Part shown: positions 63,890 to 64,000 of the stretch, one piece after another | How positions within the stretch are numbered: the first letter of the stretch is position 1 | How the letters are laid out: every line of letters starts with the position of its first letter | From: Chitinophaga polysaccharea | Lineage (GTDB): Bacteria; Bacteroidota; Bacteroidia; Chitinophagales; Chitinophagaceae | NCBI RefSeq assembly: GCF_902150045.1 | Contig: NZ_CABFVU010000001.1 | Location: 3,348,001 to 3,412,000, forward strand | Direction: 5' to 3' | DNA: 64,000 nucleotides | Translations under genes and position numbers: made by a program | Notes under the pieces: model-generated | Seen by the model: the letters and a program-made list of their open reading frames with translations, nothing else | Told to the model about the DNA's origin: nothing | The model's database searches: none

Positions 63890-63901
63890 AGTCGTCCCGA
63901 C
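63890..63901 (+). repeat. Right attachment repeat (attR)
   Basis: AGTCGTCCCGAC in direct orientation, identical to the tRNA-Pro 3' end at 51722-51733. It marks the right edge of the island; the flanks differ on both sides. Confidence 0.75.
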
Positions 63902-63908
63902 AGAAACA

Positions 63909-63942
63909 AAAAGCCTTTATATCGCAAGATGTAAAGGCTTTT
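63909..63942 (+). terminator. Terminator right of the island, probably the original tRNA-Pro terminator
   Basis: AAAAGCCTTTATA (63909-63921) pairs with TGTAAAGGCTTTT (63930-63942), one wobble, followed by more T. No gene ends here except the duplicated tRNA tail, so it likely terminated the tRNA before the island arrived. The rest of 63534-64000 shows no further gene. Confidence 0.75.
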
Positions 63943-64000
63943 TTGTTTTATTCCAACCCAGCTCAATTCATTCGGTTACATCAGCTGCTTCTTATGCGCT

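Larger units (their letters stand above)
51722..63901. mobile_element. Integrative genomic island (~12.2 kb) in tRNA-Pro
   Basis: The segment is bounded by the 12-bp direct repeat of the tRNA 3' end and carries a tyrosine recombinase near the tRNA side, the usual layout of tRNA-targeting islands. A terminator beyond the right repeat (63909-63942) probably belonged to the original tRNA locus. Base composition turns visibly A/T-rich inside compared with the sugar-catabolism region. Contents: an ISL3/ISAon1-type element, the integrase, three small unknown genes, nested IS256-type elements and a cluster of exported proteins with zincin-like domains. No conjugation or replication genes are visible, so it is not self-transmissible as seen. 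Confidence 0.78.

Noticed and set aside
11439..63942. The similar GATGTAAAG hairpins at 11439 and 63909 as copies of one repeat
   Set aside because: Similarity is limited to about ten bases inside unrelated terminators; coincidence is more likely.
63751..63966. 71-codon minus-strand frame across attR
   Set aside because: It runs through the attachment repeat and terminator and has no family-like content.

Overview
The window looks like chromosome from a Bacteroidota bacterium of the Chitinophaga type. The evidence is an A-rich, Shine-Dalgarno-poor start context, promoters of the TTTG / TAnnTTTG form, many Sec lipoproteins and beta-barrels, a CarboxypepD_reg-type TonB receptor, stand-alone two-domain FtsX permeases, and plant cell-wall enzymes typical of that order. 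The species assignment is inference.

Region 1 (1-11.9 kb) is a cell-envelope and metal region. It has a broken PQQ-type dehydrogenase lipoprotein and a four-gene run with a MbnP-like lipoprotein, a di-heme MbnH/MauG-type peroxidase and a barrel protein carrying CDICGCG. These are followed by a two-component system divergent from a siderophore-type TonB receptor, a FadL/OmpP1-like barrel, a secreted Tyr-rich protein, and a receiver domain lacking its phospho-acceptor Asp. Region 2 (12-17.4 kb) has a phosphopantetheinyl transferase, a NEW3-protein/ABC exporter operon, a GntR/LacI-type regulator and two gene remnants joined head to head.

Region 3 (17.4-45.8 kb) is carbohydrate catabolism. It encodes pectin methylesterase, polygalacturonase, an acetylesterase, GH115 and GH67 alpha-glucuronidases, an SDR, a LacI regulator and mannonate dehydratase, then xylose isomerase with an AraC regulator. 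A D-galactonate operon (aldolase, dehydratase, MFS transporter, kinase) follows. Together these can take acetylated glucuronoxylan and pectin down to xylose and central metabolites. Two copies of one near-palindromic site (27961 and 29091) probably tie the LacI regulator to its own operon and to uxuA. Other genes here are an ABC permease, a molybdenum hydroxylase pair, a methyltransferase and a DUF5010-like lipoprotein. Region 4 (45.9-51.5 kb) has an epoxide hydrolase, AraC and Crp regulators, small accessory proteins and a frameshifted arginase-family gene.

Region 5 (51.66-63.9 kb) is a roughly 12.2-kb integrative island in the 3' end of a tRNA-Pro(GGG) gene. It is flanked by a 12-bp direct repeat (51722-51733 and 63890-63901) and carries a Bacteroidota-type tyrosine recombinase near the tRNA end. 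The cargo, transcribed right to left, is a large lipoprotein with a C-terminal HExxH zincin-like domain, two secreted proteins, an N-terminally truncated second zincin cassette, and a second copy of one of the secreted proteins. That last gene is split by an IS256-type element, which is itself split by another IS256-type element; both insertions can be undone on paper. A (TTAAGGG)n repeat lies directly before the start codon of the zincin lipoprotein. The cargo resembles the full-length-plus-orphan-cassette layout of polymorphic toxin/immunity loci but is Sec-exported and lipid-anchored. It is the best candidate here for an undescribed system.
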